From positions 8,363,084 through 8,427,083 of the forward strand of contig NC_057015.1 of assembly GCF_000002595.2 (NCBI RefSeq): 64,000 nt of DNA. The letters are read 5' to 3'. A program made the position numbers and the translations under genes. Source of the stretch: Chlamydomonas reinhardtii (Eukaryota > Chlorophyta > Chlorophyceae > Chlamydomonadales > Chlamydomonadaceae). Positions 11,261 through 22,310 of this stretch are shown here, in pieces. The stretch's first letter is position 1, and every line of letters starts with the position of its first letter. The notes under the pieces are model-generated. The model saw only the letters and a program-made list of their open reading frames with translations, searched no databases and was not told the DNA's origin.

Positions 11261-14200
11261 ATGGGCAGTCGGGACCGCTCCCGGTCGCGCGATAGACGGC
11301 GTTCCAGGTGCGCAGCCTCCGGGCTCGCTTTGGGATGATTCAGTTTGCCTCGACGTGGGCCGGTAAATACTGGAACAGCCCAGCTGGTGAAGGCCTCATG
11401 TAGCAGCTGAGGCTGCAGGCCAACCTAAGGTCGAGGTCTCACACGATCTCCTCCCCGCCCTCAACTGCAGGTCAAGGGACCGGTCTAGACGCTGGGACCG
11501 CTCACGCTCGCGCGATCGGGATCGCGATCGGGAACGGGACCGCCGTCGTAGGTGAGCGTGGCCTTGCCTTGCAGGCTTGGCTGGAAGCCGGGGAGGGGTG
11601 GGGTGGGCTGCGCGACTGGCGCGCTGCGAAGACCTCAGCGCTAACCTCGACCCCCGTATTTGGCCTTGTTAGCAGCAGGAGTCGGAGCAAGAGCCGCAGC
11701 CGGAGCCGGGATCGCACCAAGTCGTCTGGTGCCTATGACGCCAGCATCAGCGCCGTGCAGGTGAGTCGGGCGCACGCCTGCCGACTGTAGTTTACTCCCC
11801 ATGGCTGGCTGCTGTCCACTTCGGTGCCGGCAACTGTTTCCATCATCTGCTTGCACGCCCATGTGGCACGTACGGGGCACAGCAGCGATTAACTGCACTT
11901 ACCGCCCAACCGCCACAGGCTATGGCGGCGCTGCAACAGCAGCAGCAGCTGCAGCGCCAACTCCTCGCGCAGCAGATGCTGTTGCAACAACAAGCGGCGG
12001 CGGCGGCGGCTGCAGCGGCGCTATCCAAGCCGGTCATGGCGCAGCAGAGCACCACCGCCGCCACTGCCGACCGCAAGTCTCGAGAGATTTACGGTAGGCA
12101 GATCTACGGTAGGCCAGCGTCGCGTACGCGCGCGTTTGTGCCTGTGTGTCATTGCCATGCTGCACACTTGCTGCTTGCCTGCTTGCCCCATGCTTGCCCT
12201 TCTTTGTCGCCCCTGCATAAAGTATAGCATATGCTTGCCTTGACCACTGACGAGTGCACACCGCGTCCCGCACGGCCCCTGCCGCATGCGCTCCGCCGCT
12301 AACCTAACATATCACCTGCTTTCACACAATTGTGCTCTCTCTCTGCGCCTTGCGCCGGCGGTGCCCTATCTTTGTTTTCAACTCATTGCGCAGTCGGCAA
12401 CCTTGCGATTGGCGTGGTGACGGCCGACATGCTGAAGGAGCTGTTCAACACGATTCTGGCCAACCAGGTGACGGACCCCGCCAACTCGCCGCCCGTGGTC
12501 AACGTCAACCTGGACCCCTCGGGTGAGTCAGGGCAGGCCGGCGCGCCCCCTCACGCTGGCACCCTTAAGCACCCGCCGAAGCCCGATGCAGAAGCCCCTG
12601 CCTTACAGCACCGTGGCACCCTGCGCCCAAGCAGCTTGCCAACACTGCTTCCCTTCTGCCAACTTACCATCCACGTGCACTCGCAGCTGGCCGCTTCGCG
12701 TTCATCGAGTTCCGCACGCGCGAGCTGACGGACGCCGCCATCCAGCTGGACAAGCTGGAGCTGTGCGGGCGCCAGATGAACATCGGCCGGCCCAAGGGAT
12801 ACGTGGTGGGTGGATGGGCAGAGGGCAGGGGTGGGGAACTGGACCGTGCCTGTACGCAAGGGCACACGGGTCGAGCGGGCAATGCCGGCCAGGCGCCGGA
12901 CACGTTGCGTTGTGCGGCCTATCATAGTCGTCCTGGTTGGCCGGGGTTTGGCCGGGTCGCTATGCATGTGTCCTGTTGACGGCAGAGACCGACCTGGCTG
13001 CCCCCTCCCGCTCGCCGTGTCGCGTCTGCAGGACCCCAACGCTCACCTGGTGAACGCCGCCAAGATTGGCCAGGCGCAGGTGGCGCTGGCCACGCAGTTC
13101 ACGCTGCCCGGCGCCGCCGCCGTGCCGGGCCTGGCGGGCGCGGCCGCCGGCGTCCCGGGCCTGGCGGGCGCGGCCGCCGGCGTCCCGGGCCTGGCGGGGC
13201 TGATGGTGACGACGCCCACGGCCATTGTGCTCCTGGAGAACATGGTCACGTGCGGGACCATCCGCGACGACACCGAGCGGAAAGAGGTGAGGTGATGAGA
13301 CGTGAGGGTTTACAGTAGATTGTGTGCGCTTGATGAGCTGTAGTTTGGGTGTCGGTATGGACTCAACCGGCCATGCGCAATCACGAACACGACGCCCAAT
13401 GGTTCTCTTCGCCGCTGCGCCTTGCGTGTGGTTGCCCTCTCTGCTGCTGTCCTGGCCCCGTGCTGCTGCTGCTGCTGCGCGCTTTGGCTGCTCCTGCCCC
13501 AGGCAGCGGCTTTTGGGCGTTGTGGCCCCAGGCTCGCAATGCGCATGGCGCGGCTGTGCGCGCGTGCCGGCGGTTCGCGATGGAGCCCCTGGCGCTTTGC
13601 TGTGTGCTGCCGCCTTCTGCCTGCCCTCCGCCCCCTGTGTGCCGTTTTGCGCTGTTTCCCTCCGCCACCTGCTTGCCTACATGGTGTCTGTCCGTGTGCT
13701 ACGGTTGTGCCTGTTTCTGTTTGGTGTGTGCCCGCCTGTGTTTGTATTGGTGGCACATTGTGTGTGGTCTGCTGTGGTGCAAGTGCCCTGCGCTGCACGC
13801 AGCTGTAGCTGCCCTTGCCCCTGCATGGCTCTGCTGTGTGTCGCCCCTGCTGCTGCGTGCTTTGGTGTGCTGGTGTGCTCTGGTGTGCTCGCGCCTGCTG
13901 TGGATGCAGCTGCCGTGTCTGTAGGATGCCTGAGAGTATGCGCGCGCCGGACGCCGCCGCCGTCGTGATGCGCCAAACGCGAGGCGCACGCGCCCACGCG
14001 CCGTGCAGACCCAGGCACGCGCCACCGAAAGCCACCGTTCGCCGCAGTGGTAGTGACCCTTCTCGCTGTCAACGCGGACAATCTTTCCTCACACCATCGC
14101 GGGCACCGCTTCCCGCCACCGCGGCCACGCCTCCGCACTACACCCGTCCTCCCCATTCCTAGCCTCCTCACCCCTCCCCCGCTGCCCGCCACTTCTCCCC

Positions 14201-14657
14201 CGCACAGATCCTGGACGACGTGCGCGCCGAGGTGGTCAAGTGCGGCGCCGTGCTGGGGCTGGCGGCACCCATGCCGCCGGCGCACGTGACCAACGCCGAG
14301 GCCAGCCGCGTGTACGTCAAGTTCGGCAGCGCGGAGGAGGCAGGCCGCTGCCGCAACATGATGGACGGCCGCAAGTTCGACGACAACAGCGTGCGCGCCA
14401 TCTTCGTCACCGAGGCCGAGTTCCTGCGGGCGCAGACGGGCGAGTGGGTGGGCAAGCCTGGACTGCTGCTGGACCCCTCGGCGGCGGCGGGGCCCGGGCT
14501 GGCGGGCCTGGCGGGCTTGGCAGGACTGGGCGCGGCTGCGGCGCCAGCTGCCGCGGCGGCGCCAGCTGCGGGCGGGCTGGTGCTGCCGCCCGGGTTCTCG
14601 CTGCCGCCTGGGTTCAGCATTACGGGCGCGCTGCCGGGCCTGGGTCTGCCCAAGTAG
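11261..14657 (+). CDS. U2AF large-subunit (U2AF65)-like splicing factor lacking a visible RRM2
   Basis: Eight exons join in phase to 447 aa: 11261-11307, 11471-11551, 11673-11760 (a NAGNAG acceptor, so 11676 is possible), 11919-12093, 12394-12522, 12687-12805, 13032-13286, 14208-14657. Residues 1-65 form an RS domain (RSRDRRRSR, SRSKSRSRSRDR); then a Gln/Ala-rich stretch; RRM1 at about 126-213 with RNP2 EIYVGNLAIG and RNP1 RFAFIEFR; a PGLAGAAAGV repeat linker; and a C-terminal U2AF-homology-motif RRM at about 285-400 containing GRKFDD, keeping the Arg-x-Phe that binds ULM tryptophans. In the family this subunit recognises the polypyrimidine tract and partners SF1 and U2AF35 in the nucleus. 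Canonical U2AF65 has RRM1-RRM2-UHM; here only about 70 aa separate the two. A Gly/Leu/Pro/Ala-rich tail follows the UHM. Confidence 0.85.
13121..13200 (+). repeat. 30-bp coding minisatellite (PGLAGAAAGV units)
   Basis: About two and a half near-identical 30-bp units in exon 7 of the U2AF-like gene, encoding VPGLAGAAAG repeats between RRM1 and the UHM. Confidence 0.9.
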
Positions 14658-14961
14658 CGGCGAGAGGGGATTGGATACCTGCCACTAGGGAGCTGTGGAG
14701 GGAGCGCTGCGCGGCGGGGCAGGGGGTTGCGACTGAACCTGCTGAGGACAGGGTGTTGTCCAGGTTGACGTCATCGGGCGCCGTGTGCGGTGACCTGACA
14801 GAGGTGTTTGACTGATTTCTGACGAACGGTCGCTGGTTGACAGGGTCGAGTCTGGCAGGAGGCGGTAACAAAATGGCGACTGCGAGAGTGCGGGTCTCAA
14901 GCCGAGTTGATGGGGTAACGCCTCGGCAATCGTGTCGGCAATGTTTGCGGCAAGTGGCCAA

Positions 14962-14966
14962 TGTAA
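14962..14966 (+). terminator. TGTAA poly(A) signal
   Basis: TGTAA about 305 nt downstream of the U2AF-like stop codon, within the 547-bp gap before the next gene. The rest of that gap shows nothing else I can name. Confidence 0.5.
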
Positions 14967-15204
14967 CGCACTCCGCGTCGTCTCCACACAACTAGAGTTG
15001 CCGTCCTCGCGCCACACAAAAATCTTGACAGGTTTTGGTGACAGGTGCGCTTCTTCACTACCCAGGTTCACTACCGACAGGGGCTAGCTAGAAACGGCCA
15101 AGACTACCTTGCCTTTGATCGCAGTCGCCCAATAGTTTGGGATTCCTTCTTTACACTAGTACCTTGAGATAGGAACAAGGCAAGCGGCACCAACTGCTCC
15201 GGCG

Positions 15205-16370
15205 ATGCGCGGCGTTATCGTCGTGGCGCTCTTGAGCGCGTGTGCTTATTATCTACGTAAGTATGCGGCATTATAAGCAAATAGTTTGGGGCCATTTGCA
15301 AGCAACAGTCCTCAAATGCAACTCGCCCAGCTTGCAGCTTGGCTCAAGACCCAACGATGGGGGTCTAAGCGGGGAAGGGGGCCGACATGCTGGAGCCCTC
15401 ACAGTATGCGGTCGCGGGCGATGGAATGGAGAGATCGGGGTTTAGAGGAAAGGCGCGTGTGTGGGTGGCGGGGTGTTTGTTCCGCCATCGAATGCACACA
15501 CGCCGTGTCCCAACGGCACGCAGCAGGGACGCTTAACCCGACGCTGCCTTACCCGGCCCAGCGCTTCGGATTCGCGCACATTGACCCGGCCACCCTGCCG
15601 CTGGACAACTCGCCGCTGGAGGTGTGTGCTGGTGTGTCCTGGCGGGGGGGGGGTATCGAAGGCCCTGGCGGGGCTGCGTTGATTGTGCCTCCTGTTACGC
15701 GGTAGCACACCATAGCGATACAAGGAAACTTCGCGCACGGAGTGCTGGTGCTTTCCTAGTGCGCTGACCTTTAACAGCTCAGCTGGAATATCCCGTGTTG
15801 CCCCCCTCAACTTCTCCTTCCTCACCCAGGGCGTGTACGCGCGCAATGAGGTGCTGCGCAAGGCCCACAAGCTGTTTGACGGCGTTATCGCGTCCTCAGG
15901 TGGGGGTTGTTGGGGCAGCCAGGGCGCCTTGCCGCCGGTTGGCCTTGGAGTAGTTTTGACTCCCGGTCGGGCCATCCCTCCTGCCGCCACCACAACCATG
16001 CCTCGTGTTCAAGGCCACGACCTGCGTAGTACCTGCCCCTGCCCGCATCCAATTGCCGCCGCGCGTACGCAGAGACCGTGGCGGTGTCACCCGAGGGCAA
16101 CCTCACGCTGGTTGACAAGCACGGGTTTGTGTACGAGGCGGAGCCAGCAACCAAAGTGAGGCCGGGGGGGGGTGAGGGCGCGGCTGGCTGGCTGGGGCGG
16201 GGGCGGGGAGTTAAGGGAGTGGAACACGAGGCGGGGCGAGGGAAACACGGACTAAGCACTGTGGCTTCTCGAGCAAGGGCGAGAGGGTGTGAGGGCGGGT
16301 GCAAGGGCGGGTGCGGGTGCTTCGTACACAACGCTTTTACAAACTGCCGGCCTTCCTGCCTTCCTTCCTG

Positions 16371-16402
<32 letters not shown>

Positions 16403-16418
16403 CCTTCCTTCCTTCCTG

Positions 16419-16450
<32 letters not shown>

Positions 16451-16469
16451 CCTGCCTGCCTTCCTGCCT

Positions 16470-16566
<97 letters not shown>

Positions 16567-18880
16567 CCCGCATGTGTATGTGCCTGGCAGGTCCCGGGTG
16601 CGGTGTTCACGGGCGAGTGGGCTCTGGACCTGCCCGCCACCTACTACCTGGGGCCGGGCCGGCCGCTGGGCTTCCACCACGACGCCGCCGGCAACCTGGT
16701 CATTGCTGACACACTCAAGGTGGGGCGAGGGTCAGTCGGTGGCGGGTGGTGAACCCTGGTAAACTTGGCGCTGCACATGAATGCGGATGTTACAGAGGGG
16801 GGGAGCACATGGAAGGTGGGACGGGCCCGGCGCAGTGGTCAAGCAGCGCCCATGAGGAGCCACCATGCACTCCGGTCTGTACCACTAATGCCAAACAAGG
16901 TAAACTTGTACGTAAACATGTAAGCAGAACATAACCAGCGCGCTCTCTTACTCTGCAGCTCGAATTCTTCCTCCCTCCGTCTAAACTTGTCTAGTATGTT
17001 TGCAATCTCTCCCCCAATACCACTGGCTACAACTTCGCTTCTTAAGCAACTATGAAGGTACCCACACACACACACACTTGGACCTATTGGACTCGGGCAC
17101 ATAACCTCCCCGCCCCCCATTCCCCGCGTCGTCGTGTTGGCCGCAGGGCCTGATCCGCCTGGACCGGACCACCGGCGCCGTGGAGCTGCTGACGGCCCGC
17201 GTGAGCGCCGACTCAGCGCTGGCCCCGGACACTCCGCTGGCCTACGTGAACGACCTGGACATAGACCACGACACAGGCGTCATCTACTTCACAGACTCGC
17301 AGGTGGGGGCTGAGGTCAGCAGGTGGCGAGGACCGAGGCGCGGGGAGAAGCGCATTGGAGGGTGGAACTACGAGGGTGGGAACGACGGGTGGGAAACCGA
17401 CATGCGGAAAGGACACGGAATTGGCCGGGCGTGAGACCATGAAGCACGTGGTATCCACAAGGACACCAGCAGCACACGTGTCAGGCAAAATGGCTGCCTG
17501 CCCGCTCTGCCACCTCCAGTCCATCCCCGTGTATCCGGACCGCGAGACCGGCACCTTCTACGACACCTTCCAGTCCTACCTGCTGGGATTCATCGGGGTG
17601 AGATGCAGTGACAGGGCCCACATGGCCTGGTCGTGAGGATGATGTATCGAGGATGTTGTATGGGGACGCGACATGCATGACTCGGATTCTGGAGACGTCG
17701 CCAACGCTGGCAAGGTGCGAGCTGTGGCAGCAAAGCTTTAGAGGCCGGCCTTGCCGCAAGTTCAGCCCGGTCCTGAGTCGGCGCTGACTTCGCACCCCGC
17801 CCCCCCCCGCACGCCGCAGGGTGACGTGGCAGGCCGGCTGTGTCGCTACGACCCCGCCACGCTGCGCACCGACGTGCTGCTGACGGGGCTGTGGTTTGCA
17901 AACGGCGTGGCTCTGGCCGCTGACAAGAGCTACGTGGCTGTGGTGGAGACCAACCGCCTGCGTGTGCACCGGTGGGACCCGGCGGCTGGTCGACCAGTCG
18001 TGTGTGTGTCTTTGCATGGGGCAGGCAATGGGGAGTGAATGAGTGCCTGCCTTGGTGCCCGTCTGCTCGGCAAGCAGCCGCGTCGGACGGGCACGGATTA
18101 ACCAGGTATGTGTGGAGGCACGCGGATTGTATTCGTTGAGCTGACAACCTCCGCCTCCTTCGGCCCCGCCGCCTGCAGCTACTGGCTTTCTGGCCCCAAG
18201 GCCGGCACCTCGGACCTGCTCATCGAGCGACTGCCAGGCTTCCCCGACGGCATGTCGCGCGCGCCTGACGGCAACATGTGGCTGGCGATCGTGGCGCCGG
18301 TGACGGGTCTGCCGAAGCTGCTTAAAAGCAAGGTCACGCGGGTGAGTGGCGCAGGTCAAAAGCGAGGTGCGAGGAGGACGGAAGGGTGTGTGCCGGCGTC
18401 CTGGCATGGCGGTTTTGTGTCGGTGGGCCGGGCGCACACGCCGGTGCATTGCGGCATGTTGGCAAGGCCGATAGAGCACACGGCGCGCCGGTGTAGGGGT
18501 TGTTTGCCACTTTGTCGCCTGCCACCCAACCAGCCCTTTGCCTCCCTGTCACACGCTTTGTGTCTTCCTTCTGAGCAGTACTTGATACAATGCCAAGCAC
18601 GGCACCAGGCCACACCACGTGTCACATCCTGCGCCCCCACCGCCTGTGCCAACCCCTGCAGTTCCTCCTGGCGTACCTGCCCGCCTGGGCGCGGCCGCGC
18701 ATCCCCCGCTGGGGCGCCGCGCTCAAGATCAGCCCCACAGGTCAGCCGCTGCAGCTGCTGATGGATCCGGACGGCTCGCACATCGCCTTTGTGAGCTCGG
18801 TCACCGAGGTGGCTGGCCGGCTGTACTTCGGCAACGTACGGATGAACTATGTGTCGTACCTTGACTTGAAAGACGTGTAG
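15205..18880 (+). CDS. Strictosidine synthase-like (SSL/APMAP-type) six-bladed beta-propeller protein
   Basis: Ten exons close in phase to 398 aa: 15205-15256, 15527-15621, 15830-15899, 16073-16155, 16591-16719, 17147-17302, 17520-17597, 17820-17971, 18179-18341, 18662-18880. The N-terminus [17 protein letters not shown] is a signal peptide or signal anchor, so an ER/secretory location is likely. Family hallmarks in order: [103 protein letters not shown] (around 290) and a final blade [13 protein letters not shown]. The family includes strictosidine synthase, plant SSL proteins and animal APMAP; most members are probable hydrolases or lactonases with unknown substrates, and alkaloid synthesis should not be inferred. 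Intron 4 contains a large CCTT/CCTG tract. Confidence 0.88.
16351..16570. repeat. (CCTT)n/(CCTG)n tetranucleotide tract in intron 4
   Basis: Roughly 220 bp of CCTT and CCTG units, mixed at the left and pure CCTG at the right, just upstream of a splice acceptor at 16590. It generates long spurious reading frames on both strands. Confidence 0.95.
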
Positions 18881-19587
18881 GCAAACGCGACGCGGCGATG
18901 GGAGGAGTGAGGGAGGAGCGGAATGCGGAGGACGGGCTGAATGAAGGCAGCGGGGGCTTGGGAAAGTGCGTGCGGTTTGTGTTTCCGTCCTCTCGCCTGT
19001 GGAAGAAGTGTGGGGCAGGCGTTTGGGTGCTGGCAGACGCGCGCGATACTGCCGTGTTGCGAATGCGCATGGCCCGTTTCTGATTGGGCTAAAATGCCAT
19101 ACATACCGGAGGTGCGATTGTCAGCCTGTCAGAGGGCAGCCCACGTGGCGGTAATGCTGGTCATTACTAGGTGAAAGGAGCAATCGAAGGGCGAGGAACT
19201 GCGACACACACGGAGCAATGGCCCCGCAGCCCGCCTGGATTAGACGGAGCTACTGGACTGTCGGTGCCGCACACTCCCACGGGGTGCACAAATGGCACGC
19301 TACGTTGTCGCTTTAAAATAAACGAGTGTCCGGGACTGCAAAGCTCGACCCCTTGACTCGGCACCCGCGCCGGGTCGCACTCGTGGCCGCACTTCCGGCC
19401 CCCTGCACCGGGTCCCGCCTGCAGCCTGCGCCATGCGGCTGTTTTGTTCTTTCAGGCGCTGCGGTATGGAGTGATGACGCCCACAGCTGCACATCGTGTT
19501 CGTCAGGGGGCAGAAAGGAAAGGTACCGCACAGGAACAAGGTGGAGGATAGGAACGTGGGGGATGGTGCGAAGTTCTTTGGGGTTGG

Positions 19588-19592
19588 TGTAA
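19588..19592 (+). terminator. TGTAA poly(A) signal
   Basis: First TGTAA noticed downstream of the SSL-like gene, about 710 nt after its stop. A long 3' UTR is common in this lineage, but the assignment is tentative. Confidence 0.35.
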
Positions 19593-20430
19593 CCCGGTTA
19601 GAGCGATGCTGCTGCTCTCTAGCGGGGCGTCCAAGGTCTGCTGGCTTCGTGCGCAGGGGCTGCGGGATGCTACGTAACCGAGCAAGCCGGGATACTGCCT
19701 TCTGGCCACGGGACGCATTGATGCCTGGCCAAGAGGGGCCAAGTCTTGTGCCAGGTCTCCCTCCTACTCGGGCTTCGCTTGCTTACGTTAGGATATCGTG
19801 TGCTTAGTCAGGACTGGGGAGTGGTGCATTCAGCCGGTGCATTAGTGCTGACATGCGCCATCACCGTTCTGGTAAAACTCCGCTACCGGGCACATCGTTC
19901 CCCCCCACGACTGCAGACGGCGAGGTACGAGCAGGTGAAGTCGTAACCCCCCCCCAGCACGGTAGCGAAGGAAGCAACACACAACCAATAACCGAGCCCC
20001 CCCTACGTCAGACAGGGGGAATGGCGAAGTCCACACACGTTCACAAACAGCACATCACACCATGCGGGATGACATGCGAGAGTGTTCGTGCCACGCAACA
20101 CACTGAGACCTAACCTCTACAGCACGAGTCCACTAGGTCAAGTCAGTCCAGATAGCTAGCTCCGGGTCCAAGCTAGCTCCAAGCTGATGGCTGATGCGGC
20201 ATGTACGCTGGGATGGCGCACACGAGAATGCTGCTTGTGACTGGGGCACTGGGCCGGCAGGACCACGCATGGAAGAGGGGTTGAGGGCGATGCGCGCCCC
20301 CCCTGCGTGAAGGCGCCAGTCACACCTTGCGGTACGGGCACCGCGTTGCCCTTCCCCAGACGCTGCCGTCGATGGGTCGTCCTTTCAAGCTAAGGCTAGA
20401 ACTGCTGCTAGCACCACGCCGGGTGGCCGT

Positions 20431-20889
20431 TCACTGGGGAACGCATAGAAGATAGAGGAGCAGTAGGGTAGGTGCGCTGACTAAGGTTGTAGCAGCTGGA
20501 CCAGAATGGAGAGGAGAAGGTCCAGAGGGCGATAACCACAGATGTGGCTGCGAGAAGTAGAGGCGATGTAGAGAGTGAAGCGATGAAGAAGATGGAGAGC
20601 CAAGTATGCATGTCCGGCAGGATGTCACCACACGCGTGGGAGTGACGCGGATGACGCTAGCGCGTAGAGCGCTGACAAAGATACAATATGTCGTGTAGAG
20701 CATATTGCGTAGGAGCTCGCTGCGAGGACGGAGCTCGCTGAGGGAGCCAAGCCGCCGCAAGTCGCCATGAGAAGGTCGCGCGCCAGGGCGCGACGCAGCC
20801 CAATCTCGATAGAGCAGAAATGAAGATGTGGGTTGTGTTGCATCGTACGTGCCGATTATGAACCCGTCACCAACCGTGTTGACTTGCAA
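20431..20889 (-). CDS. Unassigned 152-aa open frame
   Basis: Starts MQVNTVGDGFIIGTYDATQP and ends in a Ser/Leu/Pro-rich, pyrimidine-strand tail. I recognise no domain. It stands alone in a repeat-like region and no intron or neighbour supports it. It could be a chance frame or a fragment of a decayed element. Confidence 0.12.
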   Translation of the reverse strand: MQVNTVGDGFIIGTYDATQPTSSFLLYRDWAASRPGARPSHGDLRRLGSLSELRPRSELLRNMLYTTYCIFVSALRASVIRVTPTRVVTSCRTCILGSPSSSSLHSLHRLYFSQPHLWLSPSGPSPLHSGPAATTLVSAPTLLLLYLLCVPQ

Positions 20890-22310
20890 GACGCGGAAGG
20901 GCCCCGGTGGGGTTCGGGGGCGGCACGGGTGCTGAGGGGCGGGTACCAGGGGCGCCGAGTATGCGCTGCGCTCCAGGTCTCCCTATCCAAAACCCTAAGG
21001 ACCGACCCGAATCAGCACTGCAGCGGTGTCAGGACAGCCTGGGACAGTCTGCAAGTACCAATCCCCTGTCCCCACCTGTCCTATCCGAATCCGTAAGTGC
21101 GCAAAGCAATCCTCACCTGCCCTATCCCAATCCTCAAGTGCCGACACCAATTCCCACCCGACCAAACCCAATCCCCAAAAGTGGCGTTCCAAGCCCTGGC
21201 CGGTCAAACCCAATCCTCAAGTGCTGGGTCCAATCCTACTCTGGCCAATCCAATCCACTGAGGGGTGACCGGCGGCGGGACCTATCCATACCCCATACCA
21301 CCCCTCTCATTGATGCCCGTCCAAGTCTTGTGCCAGGTGTCCCTCCTACTTCACCTAAAGCGCCCGCATTGTTGTGGTCGAGTCTCTCCACATCCAGTCC
21401 AACCTCCCCACACGGCGTAGGGGTCTCCTTGCTGCGCGGCATTGCTTGCTGCGCGGCATTCAAACAAGCTTGCGACGGTTCATTTTTCAATGGCGTATTA
21501 TCTTATGTTTTCTGGAGTCGGCTGGATAAAAGGGAGAGAGAGAGCGTGGGCCACATTGACGCCAAACCCACACAAAACCGCCATGCCACGGCACGCCCCC
21601 CGCCCCCTTCCGTCCTTGCGCCACACCAAAATCGAGAGCACCCGTGGTTGAGGGCAAAGCGCCCGCGCTGCTATCTGCACCAATAGTCATGCACGCGAAC
21701 TATGTGGCTGAACTCCTACATGATGATTTGGCAGAACTTGAGCGCGCCGCGGCTCCACTCATCGGCGGGATGTCCTTAGCGAAGGCGCTGGAACGCATAG
21801 TTTGTCGCTTTTGCACTTCTCTATCCTTAATGACATTGGACATGTCATCATGGGTTTGGCGTGAATGTGGCCCACCGACGCTACTTCCGCGGAACACTAC
21901 TGCACCGTACGGATTCATGGCACTTGGTGTCTTTAGGATATTAGCCACACAGCCTGGCTAATACAGAACTAGTAGTCCATAGTTTACAGGTCGCTCCACA
22001 ACATTGGAGCACTACACGGGGATTTATCAGACTCGCACAGCCACATCGCTGCGGGCGACGAAATCCGCTCCATACCACCTCTGCAAAACCTAGCGGGAGC
22101 TCCAGCAATAGCTTTTCATTTTGATATCTGAAGAGCACCATCCCCTCTTCGCCCGGCGAAAGCGGTTCATCTTCGGGACCAGGACCAAGCGCGCTCAGCG
22201 GCTTGAGGAGCTAAGCTTCTGTTTGATACACAAGCAGTATCCACTGCCAAGGATACTCAGTCGCCGAACTCTGCCTGTGACTCGCACCTGTTGCGTGCGG
22301 CAGTATCAAC

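Larger units (their letters stand above)
18881..22310. other. 3.4-kb gene-poor region
   Basis: No gene recognised. It contains a TGTAA signal (19588-19592) for the SSL gene, a pair of related about 45-bp segments (19725-19774 and 21308-21354, both with CAAGTCTTGTGCCAGGT), a CCAATCC/TCAAGT-rich stretch (about 21055-21260), and two unassigned open frames (20889-20431 minus; 21677-21961 plus). Base composition is less GC-rich than the flanking genes, suggesting decayed repeats. Confidence 0.55.

Noticed and set aside
13324-13968. 214-aa plus-strand open frame inside the last U2AF-like intron
   Set aside because: Cys/Val/Leu-rich, produced by a G+T-biased intron. The flanking exons join in phase without it and it has no domain.
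16337-16680. Repetitive Leu-Pro-Ala-Cys and Gly-Arg-Gln-Ala open frames
   Set aside because: Pure translation of the CCTT/CCTG microsatellite.
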